From: Desulfobulbaceae bacterium BRH_c16a
GTDB taxonomy: Bacteria; Desulfobacterota; Desulfobulbia; Desulfobulbales; Desulfocapsaceae
DNA length: 64,000 nucleotides
Reading direction: 5' to 3'
Assembly: GCA_000961725.1 (NCBI GenBank)
Contig: LADS01000058.1
Location: 1 to 64,000 of the forward strand
The position numbers and the translations under genes were made by a program. The notes under the pieces are model-generated. The model searched no databases. It saw only the letters and a program-made list of their open reading frames with translations, and had not been told where the DNA came from. Positions within the stretch are counted from its first letter, which is position 1. Each line of letters starts with the position of its first letter. Positions 53,738-63,128 of this stretch are shown here, piece by piece.

Positions 53738-56700
53738 CTAGCTGTTTCTGATCAGATCGAGGAGGTCTTCGGAATTCATCTGGGCGCTTATCTCGCTGCC
53801 TTCCAGGAGGCTGCCGGCAAGATCGCGCTTTTCCTGGTGCAGTTTGACTATTTTCTCCTCGATGGTATCCTTGCACACCAGGCGGTAAATCGTCACCGGC
53901 CGGGTTTGGCCGATCCTGTGCGCCCGGTCCGAGGCCTGGTCTTCGATGGCAGGGTTCCACCAGGGATCCATGTGAATGACATAATCGGCAGCGGTCAGGT
54001 TGAGGCCGAGACCGCCCGCCTTCAGGCTTATCAAAAAGAGGTCGCCCTCGCCCGCCTGAAAGGCGTCGACACGAATTTTCCGTTGTTTGGAACTGGTGCT
54101 GCCGTCCAGGTACTGGTAGCTGATTTTCTGTCGATCGAGATGTTCGCGAATGAAATTGAGGTGGCCGATAAATTGGCTGAAAACCAAAGCCTTATGGCGA
54201 CTGGCGAGCAATTCTTCAATGATCGAGGCAAAGACTTTCAGCTTCGAGCTCTCGATGCCACTGTTTTTGTCGATGAGCCGTGGATTGCAGCAGGCCTGGC
54301 GGAGGCGCATGATTTCAGTGAGGATCTGCAGGTGCCGGCCTTTTTTGTCCCTGGCGCTTTCCAGAATATCCAGGGCATTCTGACGCAAGGCCTCGTAGAA
54401 ATTAGATTCTTCCGGACTCATCTCCACATCGAGGGTTACCTCGGTACGTGAAGGGAGTTCCTCAAGAACCTGGGACTTTATTCTTCGCAAAATGAAGGGG
54501 CGGATGAGTTTGCGCAGCTTACGTCTGGCTTCCCTGTCCTGGTACCGCTCGATGGGGATGGCAAAGCGCTCGTTGAAACTGTTGAGACTGCCGAGGAGTC
54601 CTGGATTGATGAAATGGAACAGATTCCAGAGTTCTCCCAGATGGTTTTCAATCGGCGTGCCGGTGGTGATCAGTTTGAACCTGGCATTCAAGGCCATGGC
54701 TGCCTGGGACCGTTTGGTCGCCGAGTTCTTGATTGCCTGGGCTTCATCGAGAATAACCGCCTGCCAGGTAATCGATGAGAGCAGTTCGTTTTCCTGTTGC
54801 AGAAGCGTATAGGTGGTGATCAGCAGGTCGAATTTCCCCAGTTCCCTGATGCTCTTTTCCCGGTCCTTGCCGGTAAACAGCTTGATATTGATCGTCGGGG
54901 TAAACCTTCTGACCTCCGACATCCAGTTGGTCGAGACGGAAGTCGGGGCAACGACGAGGGAAGGGCCATCCGTCGCAAGATTCAGGATGATCGCCAGCGA
55001 CTGCAGCGTTTTGCCCAGCCCCATATCGTCAGCCAGACAGCCGCCGACGCCCCAGTGGGCCAGCCGGGCCAGCCATTCGTAGCCCTCTTTCTGGTAGATT
55101 CGGAGGTCGGCCTGAAGGGTTGAAGGCACTTCCGGCTTGAAATTCTGGGCATCGCGAATCCGCCGGAGCTGGTCCTGCCAGCCCGAATCGGCCTCGGTTT
55201 GCGCCTGATTGGTAAGTTTCTCCAGTTGCATCGCGGCAAGAGGATGGACTAAAATTTCATCGCTGCCGTCATCTTCTCTGCCTTCGGCAAAAAGATTGAT
55301 ATCTTCAAGCCTTTTTCTGAACTCCTGAGTCAAGGCGATAAACTGGCCGTCGCCGATTTCCACAAAACGGCCGTTGACGTTTTTGAGCTTGGTCAGCAGG
55401 TCCTTCAATTCGATGACTCGGCCCTGGTCGAGGGTGAGCTGGCCGCTCATGGCGAACCAGTTCTGCCTGTTGGTGCGAATTTTCAGATTCAGGTTGTCGA
55501 GGGATACTTTATGGGTAATGGTCAGTTTTTCTCCTTCCGGCCATTCAATCACCACTTTGTCCCGAATCGACTGCAATTCCATGAGTGCCTGGAGACAGTC
55601 GTCCGGATCGTAGAGGTGCCATTCCCGGTCATTCTCCTGTTCCATATCGACGGCCATGTCGAGAATGGGGCAGAGTTCTTCGATGTCCCTGGCCTTTTCT
55701 TCTTCCAGCGGCAGGTTTCGCCTGGTTTGCAGGCGTTTGCCGTTTACCTCGGCCATAATATTTTCAACACCCTGACCCGGTTTCAGATAATGTCCGCCTT
55801 CGACGAAGGGTTTGACGAACATCTCAAGGCGAAACCCGGTGCCATAGGGAATCAGGTGCATATAAATTGTCGAATCGGCTTCGACAAAAGTAATGTTGCT
55901 TGATTTTCTTGCGGAACTGTCGGCGGCGATGGCGGAATGCACAGTCATGAAGGAGGAGATGTTGCCGATGGCGGTCAGTACCTGTTCGCTGGCCGATTTA
56001 GGTACCGTGATCCCGTACTTGCCGGTTATCTGTGCAATCCGACGATGGTTGTCGTTGATGCTGATGATTTTTACCCGGGTCGGAGTTTCCTTCTGGAAGT
56101 TGATATTGTCCGAGGTTATCGGATGAGCGAAGCAGATGTGCAGATTATCGCCTTTCTCTTCGACCAGAAGTTCCGGTTCGCCGGCGACGAATTCAACAGC
56201 GATAAAGGGTGAATCGGCGAGATAGAGGTTGGGGTGGCCGATCATCGCCAGAAGCGCTTTATCCATATCGAGAGAATAACTGACCGCATGGGTCTCGGGA
56301 TTGTGGATTCTTTTTATCGCAGCACAAATCTTTCGATCCTGGGAAGTCAGATAATTCAACTTGTTCGTCTGGTAGAGCCGGGAGAGAGAAATCGGCCGAC
56401 CTTTGCTCCATTCCTTTTCCGGCGTCAGCTTCTGTTCTCGCGGAGCAATGGAAATCTTTTTTTCTTCGAAGGCAATCATCCAGATCAGACGCGAGGTCTG
56501 CTGTGGATCGTCCGCGTCCTGGGTAGTGGCATAAATAAGTGCCTGAAGGCTTCTCTTCCAGGGCTCTTCCGGTTCAAGAATGGAGAGTATGGGGACAATC
56601 CCGGTTTGTTCACGCAATTCTTTTGTTGTTGCTGAATAATCCAGATCATCGTGATGTACGGTCGTCAGGATTTCGCCGAGAAGAAGGGCAAGGAATCGAT

Positions 56701-57907
56701 AGCCGCTGCGGTTGGCTTGCTGGTAAAGGGCGGCGATCTCCGATTCGACATCGGGCTCGATGGCGCTGTTGAGCCAGTACTGGCAGATTCCGGCAAAAAT
56801 TACGGTCAGCACATTGTGTTGCGTGCCCTCCGGCAGGACTAAATCCCCTCCCTGCAATCCCTTGTTGATGTGGGATGCAACCACTTCAGCCAGGAAGTTG
56901 TAGGCGATGCTTTCCCTCGCACCGCGAAAAAGCGACTGGACTACGCCGATACTGTTGGCAATTTCATGATACTCCTCTTTGCCGGCAAGCTGCAGGCGAG
57001 TGAGGATGTAAAAGAGGCCACAAGGTCCGAAAATCGCTACATTTTCGTCGTCGCTGAATTTGCGCAGAAAGCTGAGATCTTCGTTATAGGCGGTCAAAGC
57101 CCCTTCACTGTCGCCGCGCAGGAAAAGAAGGGTGCCGCGGGCACCGGTGCCAAGGAAGGAATCTTTGTGGCTTTCCGTCAAGGCGTGCGCTTCTTCGAGC
57201 CTTCCCCTGAAGAGCAGGTCGTGATACAGGAGTCTTCTGAATGGCAGTTGCTCATCTGCGCTCAGTCCGCTGAATTCTTCGTCACAGGCGAGAAAATCGG
57301 TGATCTCGGGAAAATCGGCAAGCCTTGCCTGAGCGTATTGCAAGACGTTGTTGAGCAGATAAAATTGAAACGAAGTGGAAAGTGACCTGAACCATTCCGG
57401 ATCGAATGGCTGGGTCAAAATTCGCACTGTCGGTGGCGGCTGGGCTGCCATATCGCGACACTGGCTGTCGATGAAGTCCGCCGCATCGTCTATGATATCG
57501 AACTGCTGGGTATACACCCCGATTCGCATTTCCCGCATCCCGCGCCAGCAGCGGGTAGTCCATTTTCCGTAATAATAGGTGACCGGAGCCTCTTCCTGAA
57601 TGACTTTGGCATAGGTTGCGAAAGTATTTTCTTTAACCGACATCTTACTGAGGGTTTCGACAATCTCCTCAGTGCACTGGCGATCCTCGGTAAGAAATCC
57701 CAGCTGCTCGAACTTACTGAAATAGTGAGTAAGATTGGCAGTCGTCGGTTTGTTGCCGCGCGGATTCTTCAGGTCCAGTTTGCGCAGGCAATTGACGATA
57801 AGAGTCGAATGGGCGGGTTCGTAGACAATAGAAAGAAATTGCAGGAGCGCCTGTTCAAAAGGGGAGAGCTTTTTATATTGTTCAAGGAGGTCTTGACGGG
57901 TTTGCAT
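53738..57907 (-). CDS. SNF2-family DEAD/DEAH ATPase (large, bacterial)
   Basis: This 1389-residue protein has a SNF2 ATPase in its last ~470 residues: GCLADDMGLGKTLQSLAIIL (motif I, near 960), VILDEAQAIKNSATK (motif II, near 1052), LITTGTPIENHLGELW, FSQFIGHLNFIREHLD and DPWWNPAIEDQASDRAHRIG (motif VI, near 1325). Such proteins move along double-stranded DNA and remodel protein-DNA complexes. A SWIM-like zinc finger is not seen. The first ~900 residues are a long region of unknown fold with helical repeats near 170-450 (TPR-like in places) and beta-rich parts later; bacterial SNF2 proteins often have such N-termini. It stands as a single gene. Confidence 0.92.
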   Translation of the reverse strand: MQTRQDLLEQYKKLSPFEQALLQFLSIVYEPAHSTLIVNCLRKLDLKNPRGNKPTTANLTHYFSKFEQLGFLTEDRQCTEEIVETLSKMSVKENTFATYAKVIQEEAPVTYYYGKWTTRCWRGMREMRIGVYTQQFDIIDDAADFIDSQCRDMAAQPPPTVRILTQPFDPEWFRSLSTSFQFYLLNNVLQYAQARLADFPEITDFLACDEEFSGLSADEQLPFRRLLYHDLLFRGRLEEAHALTESHKDSFLGTGARGTLLFLRGDSEGALTAYNEDLSFLRKFSDDENVAIFGPCGLFYILTRLQLAGKEEYHEIANSIGVVQSLFRGARESIAYNFLAEVVASHINKGLQGGDLVLPEGTQHNVLTVIFAGICQYWLNSAIEPDVESEIAALYQQANRSGYRFLALLLGEILTTVHHDDLDYSATTKELREQTGIVPILSILEPEEPWKRSLQALIYATTQDADDPQQTSRLIWMIAFEEKKISIAPREQKLTPEKEWSKGRPISLSRLYQTNKLNYLTSQDRKICAAIKRIHNPETHAVSYSLDMDKALLAMIGHPNLYLADSPFIAVEFVAGEPELLVEEKGDNLHICFAHPITSDNINFQKETPTRVKIISINDNHRRIAQITGKYGITVPKSASEQVLTAIGNISSFMTVHSAIAADSSARKSSNITFVEADSTIYMHLIPYGTGFRLEMFVKPFVEGGHYLKPGQGVENIMAEVNGKRLQTRRNLPLEEEKARDIEELCPILDMAVDMEQENDREWHLYDPDDCLQALMELQSIRDKVVIEWPEGEKLTITHKVSLDNLNLKIRTNRQNWFAMSGQLTLDQGRVIELKDLLTKLKNVNGRFVEIGDGQFIALTQEFRKRLEDINLFAEGREDDGSDEILVHPLAAMQLEKLTNQAQTEADSGWQDQLRRIRDAQNFKPEVPSTLQADLRIYQKEGYEWLARLAHWGVGGCLADDMGLGKTLQSLAIILNLATDGPSLVVAPTSVSTNWMSEVRRFTPTINIKLFTGKDREKSIRELGKFDLLITTYTLLQQENELLSSITWQAVILDEAQAIKNSATKRSQAAMALNARFKLITTGTPIENHLGELWNLFHFINPGLLGSLNSFNERFAIPIERYQDREARRKLRKLIRPFILRRIKSQVLEELPSRTEVTLDVEMSPEESNFYEALRQNALDILESARDKKGRHLQILTEIMRLRQACCNPRLIDKNSGIESSKLKVFASIIEELLASRHKALVFSQFIGHLNFIREHLDRQKISYQYLDGSTSSKQRKIRVDAFQAGEGDLFLISLKAGGLGLNLTAADYVIHMDPWWNPAIEDQASDRAHRIGQTRPVTIYRLVCKDTIEEKIVKLHQEKRDLAGSLLEGSEISAQMNSEDLLDLIRNS

Positions 57908-58365
57908 GGTTGCTTAGAGAAACCGAGGACGGCAAATCTCCAGAAAAATGGTTGACGGGAAATACGCAAAAGGCGCAGAGGGAACCACTTAGTATATCAT
58001 TGTCTGTCGGTTAAGAGAACCAAAAACTGAAATTAATTTGCGGCGGAGACGTTGAAAACGTTCGGAAATTACTATTAATCGGTCATTATTTGCCAATTTA
58101 TGAAAAATAAATCGTGTGATCTGAAAGTCTTTCGACCTGCTATGCTTCATTTCAGCTCAAACATGTGCATTTCATCGAGATGGCTGATTCCGGACTGCGA
58201 GCCGGGCAATGTTCTCGTGGAGGCGTTTGTCTGGCAGAAGTATGATATTCCATCGGGCGGGTTTGCAATAATTGGTGAATCTGGTACATTTAGGCAGGAA
58301 ATGGCAGGCTGTCAATGGCCCCGGTTCTTCGGAGAGCTTCATGTGATTATCAGGGTGACAGGACA
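57908..58365. other. Gene-free stretch between SNF2 and recombinase-like genes
   Basis: About 460 bases without a convincing gene, holding divergent promoters for the two neighbours. A plus-strand frame at 58100-58369 reaches 89 codons but lacks a ribosome site and protein-like pattern. Confidence 0.4.
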
Positions 58366-59070
58366 ATGAAGGTTTTTGGCTACATTTATCTTGCCCGGGA
58401 CAAAGAGCATCTGGTGCCAGTTGAAGTGCAGCAGGCAGCTCTGCGGGACTATGCCCGGTCCATCGGATTGACTCTCGGGGAGATATATGTCGAGGAGACA
58501 GCGCCTCTGCCGCAGCCGTTCCTCGAGCGTCCGGAGGGAAGCACCCTGCAGCGGCGATGTGAAACCGGCGATACCATACTTGTCATGAAGACCGAATGGA
58601 TTCTCGGTTCCGCCGCGGAGGGCGAACGCTTGCTCCGGCTGCTCGGTGAAAATCATGTCGCTCTTCATTGTGTCGATCTGGGGATAAATATCAGTTTACC
58701 GGAAAAACGCCGGCTGGCGGTCTCGGAAGGCAGCGCGGAACTTGTTAAAAAACTGCTCGCAGCCCTGTCGGTTTGCGAAAACAGCAGACACGGCCAGGCC
58801 ATACGAACGGCGAAAAAACACGGCAAAGAGCAGGGGAAATATCTTGGCGGTCCTGTTCCTTTTGGCTGGGAGGTGAATGGCGAGGGGGTTCTTGTGGAGA
58901 ATGAGGCGCAACAGCACATCATCGGAGAGATCGAGACGATGCGCAGAGAGCGCTGGTCCTATCGGGAGATTTCCGCCAAACTGAGAGACACGTTCGGTAT
59001 TCGTCTTTCCCACGAGGGCGTCAGGAAGATTCTGGCTGGCAATACCAAAAAACAGATAAAGGATGTGTGA
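58366..59070 (+). CDS. Serine-recombinase-like protein lacking the catalytic serine
   Basis: The 234-residue protein is built like a short large-serine-recombinase: a resolvase-like N-terminal domain (about 1-130, with DTILVMKTEWILGSAAEGER and HCVDLGINISLP) and a Recombinase-type domain (about 150-234: GKYLGGPVPFGWEVNG, RRERWSYREISAKLRDTFGI, LSHEGVRKILAGN). The motif that should read YxRVST is YIYLARDKE, so the nucleophile Ser is Ala and the neighbouring Arg is Tyr. It probably binds DNA without strand exchange. ATG at 58366 has an AGGACA site. It is a lone gene in a core-like region, which points to a stable host role such as regulation. Confidence 0.82.
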   Translation: MKVFGYIYLARDKEHLVPVEVQQAALRDYARSIGLTLGEIYVEETAPLPQPFLERPEGSTLQRRCETGDTILVMKTEWILGSAAEGERLLRLLGENHVALHCVDLGINISLPEKRRLAVSEGSAELVKKLLAALSVCENSRHGQAIRTAKKHGKEQGKYLGGPVPFGWEVNGEGVLVENEAQQHIIGEIETMRRERWSYREISAKLRDTFGIRLSHEGVRKILAGNTKKQIKDV

Positions 59071-59090
59071 AAGACGCCAAGGAAGAAGCG

Positions 59091-59124
59091 AGGTGAGGAG
59101 GGGATTACCGCTCCTCACCTTGCC
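59091..59124 (+). terminator. Terminator after the recombinase-like gene
   Basis: AGGTGAGGAG and CTCCTCACCT form a perfect 10-bp stem with a 10-base loop, followed by a weak T-containing tail. It lies 20 bases after the stop codon and would also stop minus-strand transcripts. Confidence 0.65.
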
Positions 59125-59148
59125 CTTTTCAAGAAATAAGAATTTCTA

Positions 59149-59176
59149 GGTATTAACACCCCACAAGGGGGTACTA
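59149..59176. repeat. Short palindromic repeat, copy 1
   Basis: GGTATTAACACCCCACAAGG plus GGGTACTA matches, in inverted orientation, the sequence at 61966-61991 with few differences. It overlaps the stop codon of the PpiD-like gene. It contains a CCCC/GGGG hairpin core. Confidence 0.65.
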
Positions 59177-61069
59177 AAGGCTTTCGTGTTTGGTAATTTC
59201 GGCCTTGGATTCCAGGTGGCGCAGCCAGGCGGAAATCAGCTGCTGCTGTTTGAAGCGCTGCAGGTTTTCCCGGTATTTTTCTTTCTCGTCGCCGGTCTCC
59301 GGCATTGTCGGGATCTGTCTGTCAGTAAAGGTGTAGACATAGTAATCGTCACCGTCTCGGCCGGGTTCCTCGGGAACAGGCGATGAAGCAGAGAGCAGAA
59401 AGGCGTCCTGGATGAGTGAAGTCGGGAATGAAGTTTTTTCGCCCGCTCCGTTCTGGCCGAGGAAGCCGGACTCTTTGACGGTAAGTCCTCTTTCTTCAGC
59501 GGCATTTTCCAGGGTCTTTCCGGCCCGGATACTGCCGATCATTTCCTTGGCCGCTGCTTCGGCAAGCTCTTGCGATTGCACTTTACGGTAATCGGCTTCC
59601 ACCTTTTCCTTGATTGAAGCAAACTGGGGGATCTCGGGTTCTTTTATGTCTTCAGCGAAAAGGATCGCATAGCCAGTTGAGCCTTTGACCAGGGAACTCA
59701 ACTCGCCTTTATTCAGTTCGAATGCCTTGTCGAGGAATTGCTGATCGTTCTTCAACTCCGCCGGAGCATTGCTCCTGGTGAAAAAGTCGGTCTCAAGAAT
59801 GGTTATGTCTTTGCGATTCTCGGCATATTGCTCAAGACTTCCGGCGCTGATAATTCCTTCATAGGCATCATTGGCCACCTGAAAGGCCAGACTCTCGGCT
59901 TCCCTCTGCTGGAGGGTCTCGGTAATCTCATCGGTTACCGCGTCAAGAGGGCGAGTGGCCGCCGGTTTGATTTCTACAAGCTTGATTATATGGTAACCAA
60001 AGCTGGTTTTTACGACCTCGCTGATTTCCCCGGGCTGCATGGAAAAGACCGTATCCTCGAATTCGGGGATCATTCTTCCCCGGGCAAAGAAGCCAAGGTC
60101 GCCACCGGTGCTTTTGGACGGTCCTTCCGAATACTCACTGGCCAGCGAAGTAAAATCCTCACCTTTTCCGGCAAGCTGCAACACTTCTTCGGCTTTTTTC
60201 GCCTTTTCTTCATGGACCTGGGCGGAATCACCCTCTTCGGCCTGGAAAAGAATGTGGCGGGCATGACGTTGTTCGGGCTCCTTGAACGTGTCGAGATTGT
60301 CCTGGTAAAATTCTTCGATTTTGGCTTTGTCGATGGTAATCTTCCCTGCAATGTCGTCATAGGTGAAGAGCAGGTATTTGAGTTTCATCCGAGGCTCGCT
60401 TTTGTACCGGTCTTTGACTGTTTCAAACCAGGCGGCAAGTGTGGCATCGTCGACAGTCACCTTGTCGACAAAATCGCCGGGGGAGAGCTGGACATATTTG
60501 ACTGCTAATTTCTCGTTCAATCGGCTGTAGGTATCCTGAATTTCAGAATCGGTCACTACGGAAGCAAAACGGCCTATTTCCCGGGCGGCAACCTCTGAAA
60601 GTCGATCAAACCGCAGGGACTCTTCGAATTTGGTTGGAGCCATCTGGTTCGCGGCGAGGATTGCCTTGTAACGCTCTATGCTGAATGCGCCATTCTCCTG
60701 AAACTGGACCATTCCCTGAATAAAGTCGCGGATTTCATCGCTACTCACCATGATTCCCATTTCGGCTGCGCCCTGTCTCAAGAGGGTGGTCTGAACAAGC
60801 TGGTTGATAACCTGCTGTTTGAGTCCAAAGGTTTCGGCAAGGCCTTTGGGGACGTTGCCGCCGAATTGGTCGCTGAGCCTTTGATAGGCGGAATCATACG
60901 CCTTTTGATATTGCTGGAAAGTGACCTCCTCACCGTTCACGACCAGAGCAGCCTGACGGCCGTCTCCCAGGTTGCTTCCGACTCCCCAGAAAATGAATAC
61001 CAGGGCGATGATCACGACAATTATCTGAATGAAGGTGGATTGGGCTTTTTTGCGAAGTATCTGCAGCAT
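59174..61069 (-). CDS. ppiD: PpiD/SurA-type periplasmic peptidyl-prolyl isomerase
   Basis: The 631-residue chaperone helps fold proteins leaving the inner membrane. It has one N-terminal anchor helix (TFIQIIVVIIALVFIFWGVG), a SurA-N-like helical domain (about 40-250: QQYQKAYDSAYQRLSDQFGG, AILAANQMAPTKFEESLRFD), a parvulin isomerase domain (about 268-362: ARHILFQAEEGDS, SEYSEGPSKSTGGDLGFFAR, VKTSFGYHIIKLVEIKP) and a C-terminal SurA/PpiD-like tail. Length and order match PpiD. It is a lone minus-strand gene placed divergently from dsrC. No motif is missing. Confidence 0.92.
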   Translation of the reverse strand: MLQILRKKAQSTFIQIIVVIIALVFIFWGVGSNLGDGRQAALVVNGEEVTFQQYQKAYDSAYQRLSDQFGGNVPKGLAETFGLKQQVINQLVQTTLLRQGAAEMGIMVSSDEIRDFIQGMVQFQENGAFSIERYKAILAANQMAPTKFEESLRFDRLSEVAAREIGRFASVVTDSEIQDTYSRLNEKLAVKYVQLSPGDFVDKVTVDDATLAAWFETVKDRYKSEPRMKLKYLLFTYDDIAGKITIDKAKIEEFYQDNLDTFKEPEQRHARHILFQAEEGDSAQVHEEKAKKAEEVLQLAGKGEDFTSLASEYSEGPSKSTGGDLGFFARGRMIPEFEDTVFSMQPGEISEVVKTSFGYHIIKLVEIKPAATRPLDAVTDEITETLQQREAESLAFQVANDAYEGIISAGSLEQYAENRKDITILETDFFTRSNAPAELKNDQQFLDKAFELNKGELSSLVKGSTGYAILFAEDIKEPEIPQFASIKEKVEADYRKVQSQELAEAAAKEMIGSIRAGKTLENAAEERGLTVKESGFLGQNGAGEKTSFPTSLIQDAFLLSASSPVPEEPGRDGDDYYVYTFTDRQIPTMPETGDEKEKYRENLQRFKQQQLISAWLRHLESKAEITKHESL

Positions 61070-61564
61070 GAATATCTTCTGTCAGTTGTGGGTTGAGAAT
61101 GAAAGACTGTAATGGGCTGGATTTCCTGAATTGAGAAAAGTACCAGGCCATATATGCCATATGCCTGTGAATGGATTGGTAACAGTTCGATTTACTCTTT
61201 CTTTTTCCCTACTGCAAGGAAAAATCCTTTACATCGTCGCCTGGCTCCGTTAATAGATTGTAGCGGTGGTTGATACCGATAAAGAGCAACGCTGTCGATC
61301 GCTGCCTTTCTCTTGTTGCCGAGCATCTTGTCAAGGCTCGACAATCTCGCCCATTGTGGGCGGCAAGGCCATAGGTGATTTTTATGTCTGTTGATTTATC
61401 GTTTTGTTATTCCACAATTATTTGAGGACCACCCCATTTTCGTCTGGCCGAGAATTGATTCTTCATTCACTTGACAAATTGTTTTGGCTATAGTAATAAG
61501 CTCTAGTCAGTTACTGAATTATAAAACGGCGAAAGCTATAAAATAATATTCCAAGGAGGTTGCA
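61070..61564. other. Divergent region upstream of ppiD and dsrC, with dsrC promoter
   Basis: The 495 bases hold no gene. A likely dsrC promoter is TTGACA at 61471-61476 with TAATAA at 61494-61499 after 17 bases, leading to a ~60-base leader. The left half should contain the ppiD promoter, which I could not place. Confidence 0.5.
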
Positions 61565-61882
61565 ATGCCAACAATTGAACACAATGGTAAAAGTTTCGAA
61601 GTAGATGAGGATGGTTTCCTGCTCAAAGGTGACGATTTCAACCAGGAGTGGGTTGACTATGTTAAAGGTGTCGAAGGTATCTCCGAGATGACCGACGAGC
61701 ATGTAAAAGTTATCGATGCTCTCCAGGAGTACTACAAAAAGAACGGAATTGCCCCGATGGTTCGTATTCTTTCCAAGACCACCGGCTTCCCGCTCAAAAG
61801 AATTTATGAGCTGTTCCCGTCCGGACCTGGTAAGGGAGCCTGTAAAATGGCTGGTCTGCCCAAACCTACCGGTTGTGTGTGA
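61565..61882 (+). CDS. dsrC: DsrC sulfur-carrier protein
   Basis: DsrC is the substrate partner of dissimilatory sulfite reductase: its two C-terminal cysteines form the trisulfide product that is then reduced by membrane complexes. The 105-residue protein is full length, with FEVDEDGFLLKGDDFNQEWV near the start, MVRILSKTTGFPLKRIYELF and the tail GKGACKMAGLPKPTGCV. The tail has Cys93 and the penultimate Cys104 with ten residues between, the canonical pair; TusE-like proteins keep only the last. An AAGGAGG site gives strong translation. It stands alone with its own promoter and terminator, as is usual for this highly expressed gene. Confidence 0.97.
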   Translation: MPTIEHNGKSFEVDEDGFLLKGDDFNQEWVDYVKGVEGISEMTDEHVKVIDALQEYYKKNGIAPMVRILSKTTGFPLKRIYELFPSGPGKGACKMAGLPKPTGCV

Positions 61883-61965
61883 TTGAGTACCTTAGAAATT
61901 CTTTTCTTGTTTTTTAGAAAGAATTTCGTGAAGGTTCTTATCCCTTTCAAGGGGGGCCTGAAAAG

Positions 61966-61991
61966 AGTACCCCTTGTGGAGTGTTAGTACC
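61966..61991. repeat. Short palindromic repeat, copy 2
   Basis: AGTACCCCTTGTGGAGTGTT plus AGTACC is the inverted partner of 59149-59176. It lies 84 bases after dsrC, in a stretch of small hairpins (61895-61927 and 61948-61976). Confidence 0.65.
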
Positions 61992-62008
61992 GGTTCTACA
62001 ACTTATAT

Positions 62009-62043
62009 AAAAAGGGGATGGTGTTTCACCATCCCCTTTTTTA
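62009..62043. terminator. Bidirectional terminator between dsrC and ATP-grasp genes
   Basis: AAAAAGGGGATGGTG pairs perfectly with CACCATCCCCTTTTT over a TTT loop. The A- and T-runs make it work on both strands, ending dsrC from the left and the minus-strand operon from the right. Confidence 0.93.
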
Positions 62044-62082
62044 TTTGCCGTCGCAACCCCGAATTGTATTTCGGGGTCTGAA

Positions 62083-62853
62083 TCAACCGATTTGCCACCT
62101 CGCAAGCTCTTGCATGTGAATTTCATCCATTTTCTTTCGGTAGTCTTCACCCGATATTTTCGCACCCTGCAGCCCGCCGCGGAGATTGATTTCCGTAAGA
62201 TGGCATTTTGACTCGGGGGTGATCATGAGATCGAGGTGTGCGTAGGGGAAGGCGCCGCGCTTCATAACCTCCCGACAGAAACTTATGTATCGATCCTCGA
62301 GCAAATACGGTGTTGATTTACCTCCGCAGTGCAGATTCTGGCGAAAATTGTCAGTATTGATTCGCTCGTAGGACTCGATGTAGTCATCTAAAACGATAAC
62401 CCGGATATCGCGGTATTCTTTCTGAAAGGGCTGGATGATAAACGGGAAGAAAGAGATGCTGCCGCTTACCTGGTTATAAAGATCTTCAATGCTGTTGAAC
62501 AGATGAACCCCAAGACCGCCATTTTTCCTGTCTTGTTTCAGGACGACTTGCGTGTAATCGAGTCTTCGGTACAGAGAGGTGGCGAGAAGCAGTGTATGGA
62601 TATCATAGATTGGCAGAGTGTCCGGCAGCATGAAGTCGCTGAATATTCTGGCCTGGAAGGCTTTTGATCTGCTTGCCAGTTGCGATGTTGCGGAAGGGAT
62701 GAGTCGTATCCTCCTCTCGACAAGATCGGTCAGCAGGTGCTCTTCTCCAGGATTGAGCCGGATACGGCCGTAGATGATGTCGTTTGCTTTGAGTTGATTA
62801 TATGTGGCGAAAAGAGTTTGATTGTCCCTGACGATAGTGAGTGGACCTTTCAA
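62083..62853 (-). CDS. ATP-grasp (RimK-type) ligase-like protein
   Basis: The 256-residue protein resembles RimK/glutathione-synthase-type ATP-grasp enzymes that join an amino acid or peptide to a carboxylate. It has SRSKAFQARIFSDFMLPDTL at the ATP-grasp start, a nucleotide Lys in TQVVLKQDRKNGGLGVHLF (about 104-122), FIIQPFQKEYRDIRVIVLDD and the metal-binding end HLDLMITPESKCHLTEINLRGG with E and N. The start is TTG at 62853, overlapping the stop of the zinc-ribbon gene, with GGAG eight bases upstream, so translation is coupled. Substrate unknown; pairing with a small zinc-ribbon protein suggests a protein or peptide target. Confidence 0.85.
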   Translation of the reverse strand: MKGPLTIVRDNQTLFATYNQLKANDIIYGRIRLNPGEEHLLTDLVERRIRLIPSATSQLASRSKAFQARIFSDFMLPDTLPIYDIHTLLLATSLYRRLDYTQVVLKQDRKNGGLGVHLFNSIEDLYNQVSGSISFFPFIIQPFQKEYRDIRVIVLDDYIESYERINTDNFRQNLHCGGKSTPYLLEDRYISFCREVMKRGAFPYAHLDLMITPESKCHLTEINLRGGLQGAKISGEDYRKKMDEIHMQELARWQIG

Positions 62854-63092
62854 AAAATCATCTCCGAGAACCGTTGATAAAACGATGAGAGGTCTTCTTC
62901 GCAGTTGCCGCAGAAGAGTTTGACATCACCCAGGGCTTGAGAGCTTTTCTCTTCGATAGTAAAGCTGCCATCCTCGTTCTGGATGTAGTGGGTAGTTGTA
63001 ATGACATCGTCGGTAATCTCAAAGAAGCTTTTCTCATTGCCGCAATACGGGCACTTCAGGAGATTTGCTACTTTGGTCGGTCGTAATGACAT
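62850..63092 (-). CDS. Small zinc-ribbon protein
   Basis: The 80-residue protein has two Cys pairs, LLKCPYCGNEKSF and KLFCGNCEEDLSS, about 42 residues apart, forming a zinc ribbon. Between them is a beta-rich strand set (TTTHYIQNEDGSFTIEE). ATG at 63092 is preferred; a TTG start at 63119 would add nine residues. It overlaps the ATP-grasp gene by four bases and follows the bactofilin gene by 36, so it belongs to the minus-strand operon M23 peptidase, bactofilin, zinc ribbon, ATP-grasp. It may be a partner or substrate carrier of the ATP-grasp enzyme; that is inference. Confidence 0.78.
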   Translation of the reverse strand: MSLRPTKVANLLKCPYCGNEKSFFEITDDVITTTHYIQNEDGSFTIEEKSSQALGDVKLFCGNCEEDLSSFYQRFSEMIF

Positions 63093-63128
63093 GGGTGGGA
63101 TCCGTATTTTCGGGTTCAATCGAAAAAC

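Noticed and set aside
58100..58369. 89-codon plus-strand frame before the recombinase-like gene
   Set aside because: No ribosome site, no protein-like pattern, and it ends inside the start region of the next gene.
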